A DNA stretch of 64,000 bases from CAZJJK01 sp964546285 (GCA_964546285.1 CAZJJK010000003.1:1-64000); one strand, 5' to 3'; shown: positions 52,709-62,284, counted from the stretch's first letter. Made by a program: numbers and translations. The notes: generated by a model not told the origin, from the letters alone.

Positions 52709-53863
52709 ATGTTTACCGATGTTATTATCATGGCTGGCGGTTCGGGAACGCGGCTTTGGCCGGCTAGCAATAAACGTACACCAAAACAGTTTTTGCCAAT
52801 TAGCTCAGGTGCCAGCTTTTTTGATAGCGCGCTGGAGCGAGCTTACGCTATTTTAAACGATGGCGAAACAGGCGCGGAAGCCGGACAATTGCTTATCATC
52901 GCGGGGCCAGCTCATTTAAGCCATATCCATCAAGCTTTGTCTAAGCGCGCCGCTCCTGATCGTGACCGCACCGTGATTATCAGTGAGCCGTTAGCGCGTA
53001 ATACAGCCCCAGCCTTAGCCTGTGCCTGCGTGTATCTCAGACTAAGCTTTGGTGAGAAGAGGCGGGCTTTGGTTCTAACCAGTGATCATGTCATCTCGGA
53101 ACTTGATGAATTTCTTCAAGACGCTGAAGCCGCCGATGAAATAGCCGCCTCTGGCGCTCTGGCTGTTTTTGGCATAGCGCCAAGCGCTCCCGCGACCGGA
53201 TTTGGGTATATTGAGGCCGCGGCGTCCGTGCCGTCTATCGCGGCTCCAGGCCGGGTTTTCTCCGTCGCCGCTTTTCGGGAAAAACCGGATCAACAAAGCG
53301 CTGAAGCCTATGTCGCTTCCGGTCGGTACTACTGGAATTCCGGTATGTTTGGTTTTAGCGTGGCTATGATGCTGGATGAACTCCGAGAGCATGCTCCGGC
53401 GATCTATGCTCCCTTTTCAGCTCTGGAAGCGCCGCCTGTTATTGAGCGGCGGAAAGGGGAGCCGCGATTAATTAACGTTTGGCCGGGGCTTGAAGCCGCT
53501 TACGCCAGCGCCCCCTCGCTTTCTATTGATTACGCCGTGGCCGAAAAGACCGAGAAGGCGGCCGTGATTTGCGCCGCCTTTCTCTGGCGCGATATAGGCA
53601 GTTGGGATGAATATATACGCTATCGGGAAGAGGCGGCGCCAAATCCATCTTCCGCCGCTGTTTTTCCCATCGATTCCACGTCTTGTTATATCGATTCAGA
53701 CTTGCCGGTAGCTCTCTGTGGCGTGGAAGACCTCATTGTCGTGGTTCGGCGTGACTCGGAAAAGGGCGCCGGCGGCGTGTTGATCTGCCGCAAAGGCCGC
53801 AGCCAGGACGTTAAGCGGGCGGTTGAAGCGATCAAAAAAGCTGGCCGGACCGACTTATTATAG
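52709..53863 (+). CDS. manC: Mannose-1-phosphate guanylyltransferase
   Basis: Makes GDP-mannose for glycans. The 384 residues have the nucleotidyltransferase signature IIMAGGSGTRLWPASNKRTPKQF at residues ~6-28, PLARNTAPALA and FREKPD, and the sugar-site ASGRYYWNSGMF. It lacks the C-terminal phosphomannose isomerase domain of bifunctional ManC. No glycan genes are adjacent. The promoter abuts the ATG. Confidence 0.92.
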   Translation: MFTDVIIMAGGSGTRLWPASNKRTPKQFLPISSGASFFDSALERAYAILNDGETGAEAGQLLIIAGPAHLSHIHQALSKRAAPDRDRTVIISEPLARNTAPALACACVYLRLSFGEKRRALVLTSDHVISELDEFLQDAEAADEIAASGALAVFGIAPSAPATGFGYIEAAASVPSIAAPGRVFSVAAFREKPDQQSAEAYVASGRYYWNSGMFGFSVAMMLDELREHAPAIYAPFSALEAPPVIERRKGEPRLINVWPGLEAAYASAPSLSIDYAVAEKTEKAAVICAAFLWRDIGSWDEYIRYREEAAPNPSSAAVFPIDSTSCYIDSDLPVALCGVEDLIVVVRRDSEKGAGGVLICRKGRSQDVKRAVEAIKKAGRTDLL

Positions 53864-53892
53864 CTAGTGTAAATCTTTAAAGCCTGTTCCCA

Positions 53893-53911
53893 TAACGCGC
53901 TGAAGGCGTTA
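53893..53911 (+). terminator. Weak hairpin after manC
   Basis: TAACGC (53893-53898) pairs with GCGTTA (53906-53911) with a 7-nt loop; no T-run. Confidence 0.35.
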
Positions 53912-53979
53912 CAATAAGGCTTGGAAAAGCTAGCGGCGCCAGTCCGCGTTCCAGATATATCATTTCCAGGGAGTTTTTG

Positions 53980-55314
53980 ATGGTAATACTAACACTCAAC
54001 TGCGGTTCGTCGTCCGCGAAATACCAAGTGTATGATTGGGAAGCTCAGGATGTTCTAGCTGTCGGTATTGTGGAGCGGGTTACTCAGGGGGGATCCTTTA
54101 TTATCCATAAAGCGAAGGGGCAGGAATGGACGGTTCAGCACGATTGCCCTAACCATACTGACGCGGTTAATCTTATCATGAAGATGATCACCGATCCGGA
54201 TCGCGGCGTTATTACCGACATGTCAACCATTAAGGCGGTGGGGCATCGGATTGTTCATGGCGGTTCTAAGTTTACTAAATCCGTTATCGTGACCGATGAA
54301 GTCATGGAGACTTTTAAGGAAGTGCAGGATCTGGCCCCGCTTCATAATCCAGCCAATATCATGGGCGTTAACGCCGCTAAAAAAGTTTTACCTGGGGTTC
54401 CTCATTGCGCCATTATGGATACGGCTTGGCATCAAACTATGCCCGCGTCCAGCTATCTATACGCTCTGCCCTATGAGTGGTATGAAAAATACGCTGTCCG
54501 GCGTTATGGCTTTCATGGAACTTCCTTTTTATATACATCAAAACGCGCCGCCGTTCTTTTAGGGAAAAAACCTAATGAGACTAATCTCATAATAGCCCAT
54601 ATCGGTAACGGTTCATCCATTAATGCCGTCAAGAATGGGGTTTCTTACGACACATCGATGGGGCTTTCTCCCCTGGAAGGGCTCGTTATGGGTACGCGTT
54701 CCGGCGATGTCGATCCGGCCGTTCCCTTTTATATGATGCGGGCCGCTGGACTCAGCGCCGCTGAAGCGGAGTCCGCCCTTAATAAAAAATCCGGCTTGCT
54801 TGGGATTACCGGCAATTTAACCGATCGCCGTGATATCCAAAAGGCGGTAGAAAAGGGCGATAAGCGGGCTGAATTCGCGCAGGATGTGGAAGCATATAGG
54901 GTAAGAAAGTATATCGGTGCTTATTATGCCGCCTTAGGTCGGGTTGACGCGCTGGTCTTCACCGCCGGCGTCGGCGAAATGGCTCCTTTTATGCGACGAA
55001 AAATGCTGGAAGGTTTACAGGGTCTTGGAATAGTCTATGATCCTGATAAGAATCAGGCCGCCAAGACCAGGAACGCTGAAACAGCTATTCACGCGCCCTC
55101 ATCCAAAATACCTATTTTTATTATTCCTACCGATGAGGAACTGGTTATGACCGAGGACGCTTACGCGTTAATGTCCGGCACCTATGACCTTCATACTAAA
55201 TTCATATATGGTTTTCAAAAGCCGGACTATCGCAATAAAAGCCGTGAAGAGGGCTTAAAGCTGGATATACAAAAAAATCCGGCGTTGGCTTCCTTAGTCG
55301 TTCGGCCTAAATAG
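53980..55314 (+). CDS. ackA: Acetate kinase
   Basis: Makes ATP from acetyl phosphate, giving acetate. The 444 residues have LNCGSSSAKY at the start, HRIVHGGSKF, RRYGFHGTSFLYTSKRA, IGNGSSINAVKNG and FTAGVGEM. It is somewhat longer than the ~400 of most AckA because of a C-terminal extension rich in Lys. ATG 53980, with GGGAG upstream. pta is not in the window. The PfkB kinase starts 4 nt after its stop. Confidence 0.96.
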   Translation: MVILTLNCGSSSAKYQVYDWEAQDVLAVGIVERVTQGGSFIIHKAKGQEWTVQHDCPNHTDAVNLIMKMITDPDRGVITDMSTIKAVGHRIVHGGSKFTKSVIVTDEVMETFKEVQDLAPLHNPANIMGVNAAKKVLPGVPHCAIMDTAWHQTMPASSYLYALPYEWYEKYAVRRYGFHGTSFLYTSKRAAVLLGKKPNETNLIIAHIGNGSSINAVKNGVSYDTSMGLSPLEGLVMGTRSGDVDPAVPFYMMRAAGLSAAEAESALNKKSGLLGITGNLTDRRDIQKAVEKGDKRAEFAQDVEAYRVRKYIGAYYAALGRVDALVFTAGVGEMAPFMRRKMLEGLQGLGIVYDPDKNQAAKTRNAETAIHAPSSKIPIFIIPTDEELVMTEDAYALMSGTYDLHTKFIYGFQKPDYRNKSREEGLKLDIQKNPALASLVVRPK

Positions 55315-55318
55315 AACA

Positions 55319-56353
55319 ATGACAGTAGAGCATACACCTGAACTGCTTGGAATAGGCAACGCCTTAGTTGATGTCGTAGCCGTTCTTGAAGAGGAAAGCG
55401 CCCCCCTCCTGGGTTTGCATCCCAATCGCTCAGTCCATGTGACGTATGAACGGCTTTCGGAAATTCTCATCGCCTTAGACCAGGCGGCGATAGGCGCGGG
55501 AGGCGGGGCGGCGACTGTGGCAAAGATAGCCTCCCTGCTCGGTTTGCGGACAGCCTTTGCCGGATGTATCGGCGGAGGAGCCTTAGGTCATTGCGACCGT
55601 TTTGGCGAAATATTCCGTGAAGAGTTGGAGGACGCCGGTGTTCAGGTTTTATTGTCTGTGGGGAAGGAGCCGACCGGCGCTTGCGCTATTTTGCGTATGC
55701 CTGGCGGTTTATCGGCTATAGCGGCTTGCCCCTCAGCCGCGCTGGGCTTAACGGCGTCGGACCTTCCCTTTGATATGATCCGAAGCGCGAAGATCGTAAT
55801 GTTGGATGGGTTTATATTGGACAGGAAAGAACTGGTCCAAGAAGCGGTCCGTGTCGCCGCGGAATCTGGAACCGTGACCGCGCTTGACGTCGCTTCGCCC
55901 TCTATCGTTTCCGAAAACGCCGCCTTTATCGCCGATTTAGCGATCCATTATCCCCTAATTTTGTTTTTCAATGAGGCGGAAGCGCAAGCGTATTGCGGAG
56001 CCTTAGGTTCTTCTTCGGATGATGCGGAAGACGGGGGTGACGCGTTTAAAGTGATAGCGGCTCAATGCGCTGATGGCCCCTTTCCTGTCGCTGTCGTTAA
56101 AAGAGGCCCAAAAGGGGTATTGGTTTTCGCCGCTGGCGAGCGCTATGGCAATGCCTCGCGCGCGATTACCCCTTGCGACGAAACGGGAGCCGGCGACGCT
56201 TTCGCCGCTGGTTTTTTATCGGCCTGGCTGCGCGGTAAAGACCTAAGCGCCTGCGCCGAACTAGGGAACCGCATAGCGCGAGCTATTATAAAGATTCCCG
56301 GAACAAGGCTGGATGCCGAAAAAACAAGACGTCTTGGACGTGGTTTGTTATAG
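55319..56353 (+). CDS. PfkB-family carbohydrate/nucleoside kinase
   Basis: The 344-residue ribokinase-fold kinase has an N-terminal GIGNALVDVVA, a GAGGGAATVAKIASLLG substrate region, and the C-terminal signature DETGAGDAFAAGFLSAWLRG with catalytic Asp. It resembles adenosine/sugar kinases of spirochaetes; the substrate could be adenosine, ribose or another sugar. It follows ackA with 4 nt between and so shares its transcript. Confidence 0.92.
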   Translation: MTVEHTPELLGIGNALVDVVAVLEEESAPLLGLHPNRSVHVTYERLSEILIALDQAAIGAGGGAATVAKIASLLGLRTAFAGCIGGGALGHCDRFGEIFREELEDAGVQVLLSVGKEPTGACAILRMPGGLSAIAACPSAALGLTASDLPFDMIRSAKIVMLDGFILDRKELVQEAVRVAAESGTVTALDVASPSIVSENAAFIADLAIHYPLILFFNEAEAQAYCGALGSSSDDAEDGGDAFKVIAAQCADGPFPVAVVKRGPKGVLVFAAGERYGNASRAITPCDETGAGDAFAAGFLSAWLRGKDLSACAELGNRIARAIIKIPGTRLDAEKTRRLGRGLL

Positions 56354-56386
56354 AGCTCTTATTAAGATAACGAGAGGCCCCTTAGC

Positions 56387-56938
56387 TTAGCGCTTTGGCA
56401 TATACACCGCTTTCGCCAGTTTTTCGGCGGCCGCTTCCCCGTAAAGCGCCGTGACCAAGCTTAGGGCCCATTCCCCCGCCGCGCCGGCGGCTTGGCCTGT
56501 TATTAACGTGCCGTCCGTAACGACGCGTTCCGCTGACCAGGTTTCAGCGTCAATTTCCCTTTCCATGCCTGGAAAACAGGTGAAACGTTTTTGTTTGAGT
56601 AAACCAAGCGGCGCTAACACCCGTACCGGCGCGGCGCAGATGGCCGCGATATAGGCGCCATTTTTAGCGGCTTTCAGTATAAGCCTATGGCAATCAGGGT
56701 CAGCGGCTATATTATCCGCGCCAGGCAAACCGCCGGGAATGACCACAGCGTCCCACGTAGCATCGCAATCGCGCAGCATCGCATCGCAGTGTATCGTCAA
56801 ACCGTGAGAACCGCGAAGCTGAAGCCCCGATAGTCCGGCGACAGTCACGTCCGCTCCGGCGCGGCGGAGGTAATCAATAGGGGTTACGGCTTCAAGCTCC
56901 TCAAAGCCCTCGGCTATAAGAACAACAAGTTTTTTCAT
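56387..56938 (-). CDS. DJ-1/PfpI-family protein
   Basis: 183 residues from the ATG at 56938, which follows GAGGAG; a longer frame to 57013 adds sequence without features. The fold signature is LIAEGFEELEAVTPIDYLRRAG, and the nucleophile elbow AAICAAPVRVL has the conserved Cys near residue 103. The Glu near residue 15 of DJ-1 is present (EGFEE). Members protect against glyoxals or act as chaperone-like proteins; the exact role is unknown. Divergent from the dual-receiver gene. Confidence 0.92.
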   Translation of the reverse strand: MKKLVVLIAEGFEELEAVTPIDYLRRAGADVTVAGLSGLQLRGSHGLTIHCDAMLRDCDATWDAVVIPGGLPGADNIAADPDCHRLILKAAKNGAYIAAICAAPVRVLAPLGLLKQKRFTCFPGMEREIDAETWSAERVVTDGTLITGQAAGAAGEWALSLVTALYGEAAAEKLAKAVYMPKR

Positions 56939-57034
56939 ACAAAGCTCCTCTTTATTAACGGCGCTCGCGCCGCTCAACAAATTTGGCTCTAAGAACAGCG
57001 AAAGGTGAAACACCTAGTAATTGAGCGCGATAGC

Positions 57035-57064
57035 TTGATTAGTATCATGTTCTTTCCCTACAAT
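57035..57064 (+). promoter_or_regulatory. Promoter of the phosphorelay operon
   Basis: TTGATT (57035-57040), 18-nt spacer, TACAAT (57059-57064), 15 nt to ATG 57080, with GGAGGGG between. Confidence 0.58.
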
Positions 57065-57079
57065 ATAGACGGAGGGGCC

Positions 57080-58345
57080 ATGAAACAAGTCTTAATCATT
57101 GATGAATCACCTCTCCTCCGCGACTATCTTCGGTATAAGCTTGCCGAAAACGGCGTCGGCGTACAAACGGTCGCGAACGGGCTTGAAGGTATCACCAAAT
57201 TGCGTACAAGCCCCTTCGATCTAACAATACTAGATTATAACCTGAGAGAGCGTTCTTGTTTAGCTTTTTTGGAGGAAAGACACGGCGACGCCGTTTTAAG
57301 CGCGGTCCCCGTTATTGTTACCGCTCGTCATATCGATAAGAAAAATCTATTCGATCTTATCAATTATAAAGTCAACAAGGTTTTTTCCAAACCGATCTTA
57401 GTGGACGCGCTGTGCGATACGATTAGCGAACTAATCGGTGCCAATATCAATATAGATAAGGCGCCAAGCCGGGTAACTGTGTTCGTTAATGATAATATTT
57501 TGTTTATCGATATAGCCTTGGGGCTTAATTATGATAAATTGGATGTTTTGCGCCTAAGAATCACCGAGCTATTAGCCTTGTACAAAATCGCTGATCCCCA
57601 AGTGCTTCTATCCTTTAAAGAGAGTTCCCTTAGTTTTGTCGACGCGCCAAAACTAGAAAAATTGTTGCGGATCGCGCTGGAAGCCGCGAATAATCGCGGC
57701 CGCTCTATTCGGGTTCTTAGCTCGGATGATTTTGTACGTTTATACATCCAATCCAATCCTGACTATGCCGGGATCAGCGTCGCCGATAGCTTTCAGGATA
57801 CCTTAGAAGGAATGCTTGGCGCCGGTGACGAGGGAGGGAAAGATAACGCTAAGGGCTTAGGCGTTTCCGAATCGGAAAATTCACGAGCGCTTAATCAGGC
57901 TGAAGCCTCGGTTCAGTTCCGTTTTAAAGCTGACGCCGCCGGCGGGCTTAGTAGTGAAGAGCTCGTAGAATTTGGTCAGCGTCTTAGTATCGCCGTGGTT
58001 GATGACGATTTTGTTATTCAAGAGTTGCTAAAATCGACCTTTGCCGATATTGGGACTTCTGTAAGCGCCTATTCCGATGGCGGGAGTTTTCTCAGCGCGA
58101 ACGAGCTTAAGAACTTCGATCTTATTTTTTTGGATTTGTTGATGCCAAAAATGTCAGGCTTTGACGTGTTGAAAAAATTGCGCGAACTAGCCGTTGAGAT
58201 ACCGATTATTGTTCTTTCGGCGATAAACCGGCGGGACGCGATCTCAAAGGCTTTTCAGTATGGGATTAAAAGCTATCTGCTAAAACCCTTGTCACCGGAA
58301 GCGATTTTCCGGAAAGCGGTTGAGATATTGCGGCCTAATATTTAA
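57080..58345 (+). CDS. Dual-receiver response regulator
   Basis: 421 residues from ATG 57080 (GGAGGGG upstream; an earlier in-frame ATG at 57005 adds unrelated sequence). Two REC domains: REC1 (residues 1-~120; VLIIDESPLLRD, acceptor Asp in LTILDYNLRE) and REC2 (~300-421; IAVVDDDFVIQELL, LIFLDLLMPKMSGFD). Between them is an ~130-residue domain (FVNDNILFIDIALGLNY, FVDAPKLEKLLRIALEAANNRG) that looks like a STAS/anti-anti-sigma fold. There is no DNA-binding output. Its stop overlaps the next ATG. Confidence 0.9.
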   Translation: MKQVLIIDESPLLRDYLRYKLAENGVGVQTVANGLEGITKLRTSPFDLTILDYNLRERSCLAFLEERHGDAVLSAVPVIVTARHIDKKNLFDLINYKVNKVFSKPILVDALCDTISELIGANINIDKAPSRVTVFVNDNILFIDIALGLNYDKLDVLRLRITELLALYKIADPQVLLSFKESSLSFVDAPKLEKLLRIALEAANNRGRSIRVLSSDDFVRLYIQSNPDYAGISVADSFQDTLEGMLGAGDEGGKDNAKGLGVSESENSRALNQAEASVQFRFKADAAGGLSSEELVEFGQRLSIAVVDDDFVIQELLKSTFADIGTSVSAYSDGGSFLSANELKNFDLIFLDLLMPKMSGFDVLKKLRELAVEIPIIVLSAINRRDAISKAFQYGIKSYLLKPLSPEAIFRKAVEILRPNI

Positions 58346-61011
58346 TGGATAAGCTATTTATGGATCAAATGAATCATCCGCTGTGCCGGGCGTTTGATGA
58401 AGCGAGCGTCGCGTTTGCCCTATTAGATCAAACTGGAATGCTTATCAGCGCCAATGAAAGTTTTCAGCGGATCTTTGAATTCCTGGCTGGGCAGCCTCTG
58501 GATATGTTGGAAGAGTCGCTGCCTGAATTTTTCAGGTCCCGCGACGCGTACCGTTTTTCCTATCACTTTTCACGGCTTATCGCCGGTTCCTCTTTATCGA
58601 TGTCTTTGGACACGCCTTTCCGCTTAGCCAGCGGCGGCCAAAGGTGGCTGCGCTTACGTTCTTGGGTAGTCGCCGAAGCGCCGGACGCGCCGCCGCACCA
58701 GACCGGTCCTTTCGTAGCTCTGATCCTGGATGATAATACCGAACGCCGCCAAGAGGAAAGGAAGCTCCAGGCCGCCAAAGAACAGGCCGAGCGAACCATG
58801 GAGACGAAGAGCCAGTTTCTCGCCAATATGAGCCATGAGATTCGCACGCCGATCCAGACCATCATCGGCATGACGGAGCTGCTTCAGGAAACGCGGCTAG
58901 ACAGCGAACAGGCTGAGTATAGCCGGCAAATTAAATTCTCGGCGGATGTGCTCCTATCTCTCGTTAACGATATTCTGGATTATTCTAAAATCGAAGCTGA
59001 CCGTCTGCCGCTTGAGCATATCGATTTTGAATTGCCTGTTATCGTTGGCGAAGCCGTGGATTTGATTAGCATGGAAGCGCATAAAAAGGGTTTAGAAATG
59101 ACCCTGGACATCTGTGATGAAGCTATGGTAACGCTCCGAGGTGATCCGAACCGCCTGCGCCAAGTGGTGCTTAATTTAGTTAAAAACGCCGCTAAATTCA
59201 CTCGTGAAGGCGGTATTGTCGTATCCGTTCGACGCGCGGAATATGAGGGAAAGAACGCTGTTTCCATTTCCGTAGCCGATACGGGGATTGGTGTGTCGCC
59301 TGAATTGCGATCCCGCTTATTTACTACCTTTTTTCAGGGCGACGCGTCCACGACAAGGCGTTTTGGCGGGACCGGACTTGGTCTAGCGATTTCTCGTCAT
59401 CTGGTTCGTTTGATGGGCGGGGAAATCGGTATGACGCCCAATGAACCAAACGGTTCCATTTTCCATTTTACCCTGCCTGTGGAAATAGTAAAGCGTCATG
59501 TTCCAAAGCCCTCGCCTATGGCTGAGGATTCTCGCATTCTGGTGGTTGACGACTCCGAAGCCTCCCGCCGTAGCTTTTCCCGGTATCTCGCTGATCTGGG
59601 CTATGTCCATTGGGAATGCGCCGAAAGCGGAGAAGCCGCCCTGGGGATGATGAGCGCGGCGGCCGCCGCGGGCAGACCCTACGCGCTTTGCTTAATTGAT
59701 ATGATCATGCCAGGCATGGATGGGTGGCGTTTAGCCTCCGCCATAAACAAGGATCATGACATCAACGCGGCAAAGCTGATACTAATGATGCCCCAAGGTA
59801 TTATTGGCGCTGACGCGAAAATGACCCTGCTCCGCTGGTTTAACGCCTATGTCAATAAACCCGTGAAACGGGATGCTTTGGCGGAGGCCATGACGGCCAC
59901 CTTGCTGTCACCCCTAGACCTTGAGACGACTAACGACGAGCCTCCGGCTGACATGATTATACCAAAGGCTAAGCGTTTGAACGCGCCTGATTTTTCCTTG
60001 CCTGGTTTCTTGGATTCTGATTCCGACGCCGCGAAATGGGCGGCAGCCTCGGAAAATAAGAGTGATCGTCCTTTTACCGAGACTGAGGCTGAGGGTAAAG
60101 ACCTTGGGCTTAAACCCCGCGTTCTTGTTGTGGAAGATCATGAGGTTAACCAAAAACTATTCGCTATGATTCTGGAAAAATTGGAATGTGACACCGTCAT
60201 CGCCAACGATGGCGTTGAAGCGCTGCGAGCTGTCGCTCTCCATGATTTTACCGTTATATTTATGGATATTCAAATGCCTAGAATGAATGGCTATGAGGCG
60301 GCCCGTCATTTACGGGAACGCGGCTTTGCCCGGCCTATCATCGCCGTTACCGCGGGCGTGCTTGAGGACGAAAAAAAACGCTGCCTTGACGCCGGCATGA
60401 ACGATATACTCATAAAGCCCTTTAAGCGGAGTGACATAGAAGCCATGCTGCGAAAGGCTTTAGCTATGCCGCCGTTAACGCTTTCCCCAGGGTCGCCCCG
60501 AGAGGAAGAGACAGATCTGGACGCCGGCGAGTTGGAGGAATTAGCGTCAATTGACGGCAAGAGCGTAGCCGCCGCGGAATCCACCACTTTGGATGCCCCC
60601 GATACGGGGCTTGAAGCTGCAGCGAAAAGCGCGCTTGGAGAGGCAGCGTCAAGTTTGTCCGATCCCGAATGTTTTGACGCGGCGGCGGCTGTGGAAAATT
60701 TTATGGGCCGGGCTAATACTGTCGCTTCTTTGCTGAAACGATATATTGAGCGCTGTGATGGCCAAATGGACGCGTTGCCCTCGCTGATTGAGGAAGGCGC
60801 TTGGGCTAAGGTGAATCTGGAGGCACACACCATTAAGGGAAGCGCGCTCAATTTATGCGCCAAAGAATTGGCCGCCTCCGCTCTTAAGCTGGAAAAAGCC
60901 GCCAAAGCTAAGAGCGGCGTTTCGGGCGTTTTCCCTGAACTGGTCCGCGCTTACGCAAGATTTCGCGTCGCGGCTGTCGGCTTTGTTGAAAAAACAGAGG
61001 AGAAACAATGA
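58345..61011 (+). CDS. Hybrid sensor histidine kinase with two receivers and HPt
   Basis: 888 residues, all cytosolic. An N-terminal PAS-like domain (~10-130); HisKA with phospho-His164 (NMSHEIRTPIQ); HATPase (NLVKNAAKFTREGG, DTGIGVSPELRS, GGTGLGLAISRHLVRLMGG); REC1 (~390-510; LVVDDSEASRRS, LIDMIMPGMDGW); REC2 (~590-705; LVVEDHEVNQKL, IFMDIQMPRMNGYEA); and a C-terminal HPt with EAHTIKGSALNL. A complete phosphorelay in one chain; the dual-receiver protein upstream is a likely target. Coupled to both neighbours. Confidence 0.92.
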   Translation: MDKLFMDQMNHPLCRAFDEASVAFALLDQTGMLISANESFQRIFEFLAGQPLDMLEESLPEFFRSRDAYRFSYHFSRLIAGSSLSMSLDTPFRLASGGQRWLRLRSWVVAEAPDAPPHQTGPFVALILDDNTERRQEERKLQAAKEQAERTMETKSQFLANMSHEIRTPIQTIIGMTELLQETRLDSEQAEYSRQIKFSADVLLSLVNDILDYSKIEADRLPLEHIDFELPVIVGEAVDLISMEAHKKGLEMTLDICDEAMVTLRGDPNRLRQVVLNLVKNAAKFTREGGIVVSVRRAEYEGKNAVSISVADTGIGVSPELRSRLFTTFFQGDASTTRRFGGTGLGLAISRHLVRLMGGEIGMTPNEPNGSIFHFTLPVEIVKRHVPKPSPMAEDSRILVVDDSEASRRSFSRYLADLGYVHWECAESGEAALGMMSAAAAAGRPYALCLIDMIMPGMDGWRLASAINKDHDINAAKLILMMPQGIIGADAKMTLLRWFNAYVNKPVKRDALAEAMTATLLSPLDLETTNDEPPADMIIPKAKRLNAPDFSLPGFLDSDSDAAKWAAASENKSDRPFTETEAEGKDLGLKPRVLVVEDHEVNQKLFAMILEKLECDTVIANDGVEALRAVALHDFTVIFMDIQMPRMNGYEAARHLRERGFARPIIAVTAGVLEDEKKRCLDAGMNDILIKPFKRSDIEAMLRKALAMPPLTLSPGSPREEETDLDAGELEELASIDGKSVAAAESTTLDAPDTGLEAAAKSALGEAASSLSDPECFDAAAAVENFMGRANTVASLLKRYIERCDGQMDALPSLIEEGAWAKVNLEAHTIKGSALNLCAKELAASALKLEKAAKAKSGVSGVFPELVRAYARFRVAAVGFVEKTEEKQ

Positions 61012-61847
61012 TTCGCTCCAACCTTCATACTCATTCCTTGTTCTGTGACGGCCGAGATACCGTTGAGGAACTTTGCCAGGAAGCGTTCAGACAAGGACTA
61101 ACGTCGCTTGGCTTTTCCTCTCACGCTCCCCTGTCTTTTAAAACAGGCTGGCATATGAAGAAAAGCCAACTCAATCGCTATGCCGATACCGTCCGTTCCG
61201 CCGCCCTGCGCTGGCGGGGGCGCTTGGACGTGTACCTAGGTTTGGAAATAGATTTTATTGAGAATATGTGCGGCCCGTCCGATGGGCGCTTTAGCGAGTA
61301 TGAACTGGATTTTGTCATCGGTTCGGTTCATTATCTCGTACCGCCTCATGGTCAGCCTTTTACGGTTGATGGCCCGCTAGACGAACTGACAAAGGGCGTG
61401 GCCGAAGGCTACCGCGGCGATGTTGTGGCGGCGGTGGACGCGTATTGGTGGACTATTATCGCTATGGTACAGGCAGGCTCGCTCGATATTGTTGGACATA
61501 TCGATTTAATTCGTCGGAATAATCGCTTGTTGCGCTTATTTGACGAAAAAAGCGAGCATTATCGTAAGAGCGCGAAAGCCGCGATCGCGGCTATAGCGGA
61601 ATCTAAAGGTATCGTTGAGCTGAACACCGGCGGGATGGCCCGCGGCGGGCTGTCGGAACCGTATCCGTCTTTTAGCTTGCTCCAAGCGGTCCGCCAAGCC
61701 TCGGTGCCGGTAACGATAAATACGGATACGCACGATCGTCGACAATTGACCGCGTATTACGATGAAGCCCGTGTCTGGCTTAAAGACGCGGGCTATAGCC
61801 ACCAGCTTGTTTTTCAGTCTGGGCGATGGGAAAGGACGGAACTATAA
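61008..61847 (+). CDS. PHP-domain histidinol-phosphatase-like hydrolase
   Basis: 279 residues of the PHP fold. The N-terminal metal motif NLHTHSLFCDGRDTVEE is followed by GLEIDFIE, FVIGSVHYL, VGHIDLIRR and the C-terminal TINTDTHDRRQL. It matches the HisK-type histidinol-phosphatase branch. It overlaps the kinase gene by 4 nt. No his genes are nearby, so its role in this signalling operon is unclear; it may act on another phosphoester. Confidence 0.9.
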   Translation: MIRSNLHTHSLFCDGRDTVEELCQEAFRQGLTSLGFSSHAPLSFKTGWHMKKSQLNRYADTVRSAALRWRGRLDVYLGLEIDFIENMCGPSDGRFSEYELDFVIGSVHYLVPPHGQPFTVDGPLDELTKGVAEGYRGDVVAAVDAYWWTIIAMVQAGSLDIVGHIDLIRRNNRLLRLFDEKSEHYRKSAKAAIAAIAESKGIVELNTGGMARGGLSEPYPSFSLLQAVRQASVPVTINTDTHDRRQLTAYYDEARVWLKDAGYSHQLVFQSGRWERTEL

Positions 61848-61869
61848 AGCGCTGATTTTTAGCGTTGTC

Positions 61870-62226
61870 TCAGCGATTTCGGCGTTCTTCGGTATTTTTG
61901 CATTCCACGCAGAGCAAAGCGTAGGGAATGGCTTCTAAACGCTCAGTTGGTATACGTTTAGAGCATTTCATACATAGGCCGTATTTCCCTTGCTCTATGC
62001 GCGTGATAGCGGAGTCAATCAGCTTAAGCCGCTTCAGTTCCTGGGTCCCAAGCGTTTCAATCATCTTCCTGTCGATATCGTCGGACGCGATATCAGCGAA
62101 ATCCTTAGGGTCCATGCCCTCAACGATTTCCTTAAAGTCCGCGTTACCGGAGATAAGATTATTAATTATTTCTTTCTTGAGTTCCATAAGAGCTTCACGC
62201 ATTCGGTTTTGGAATTGTTGATCCAT
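61870..62226 (-). CDS. dksA: DksA/TraR-type zinc-finger protein
   Basis: 118 residues: an N-terminal coiled-coil-like helix (QNRMREALMELKKEII), an acidic tip region (MDPKDFADIASDDID), and a C4 zinc finger (CMKCSKRIPTERLEAIPYALLCVEC). DksA binds RNA polymerase and works with ppGpp. The AGGGGGA ribosome site precedes the ATG. Divergent from infA, an arrangement known in treponemes. Confidence 0.92.
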   Translation of the reverse strand: MDQQFQNRMREALMELKKEIINNLISGNADFKEIVEGMDPKDFADIASDDIDRKMIETLGTQELKRLKLIDSAITRIEQGKYGLCMKCSKRIPTERLEAIPYALLCVECKNTEERRNR

Positions 62227-62284
62227 GCCGGTCCCCCTATAACGTCTCCGGTCCTTTGGAACGGGCGTTTTGTGAAGTCCGCGT

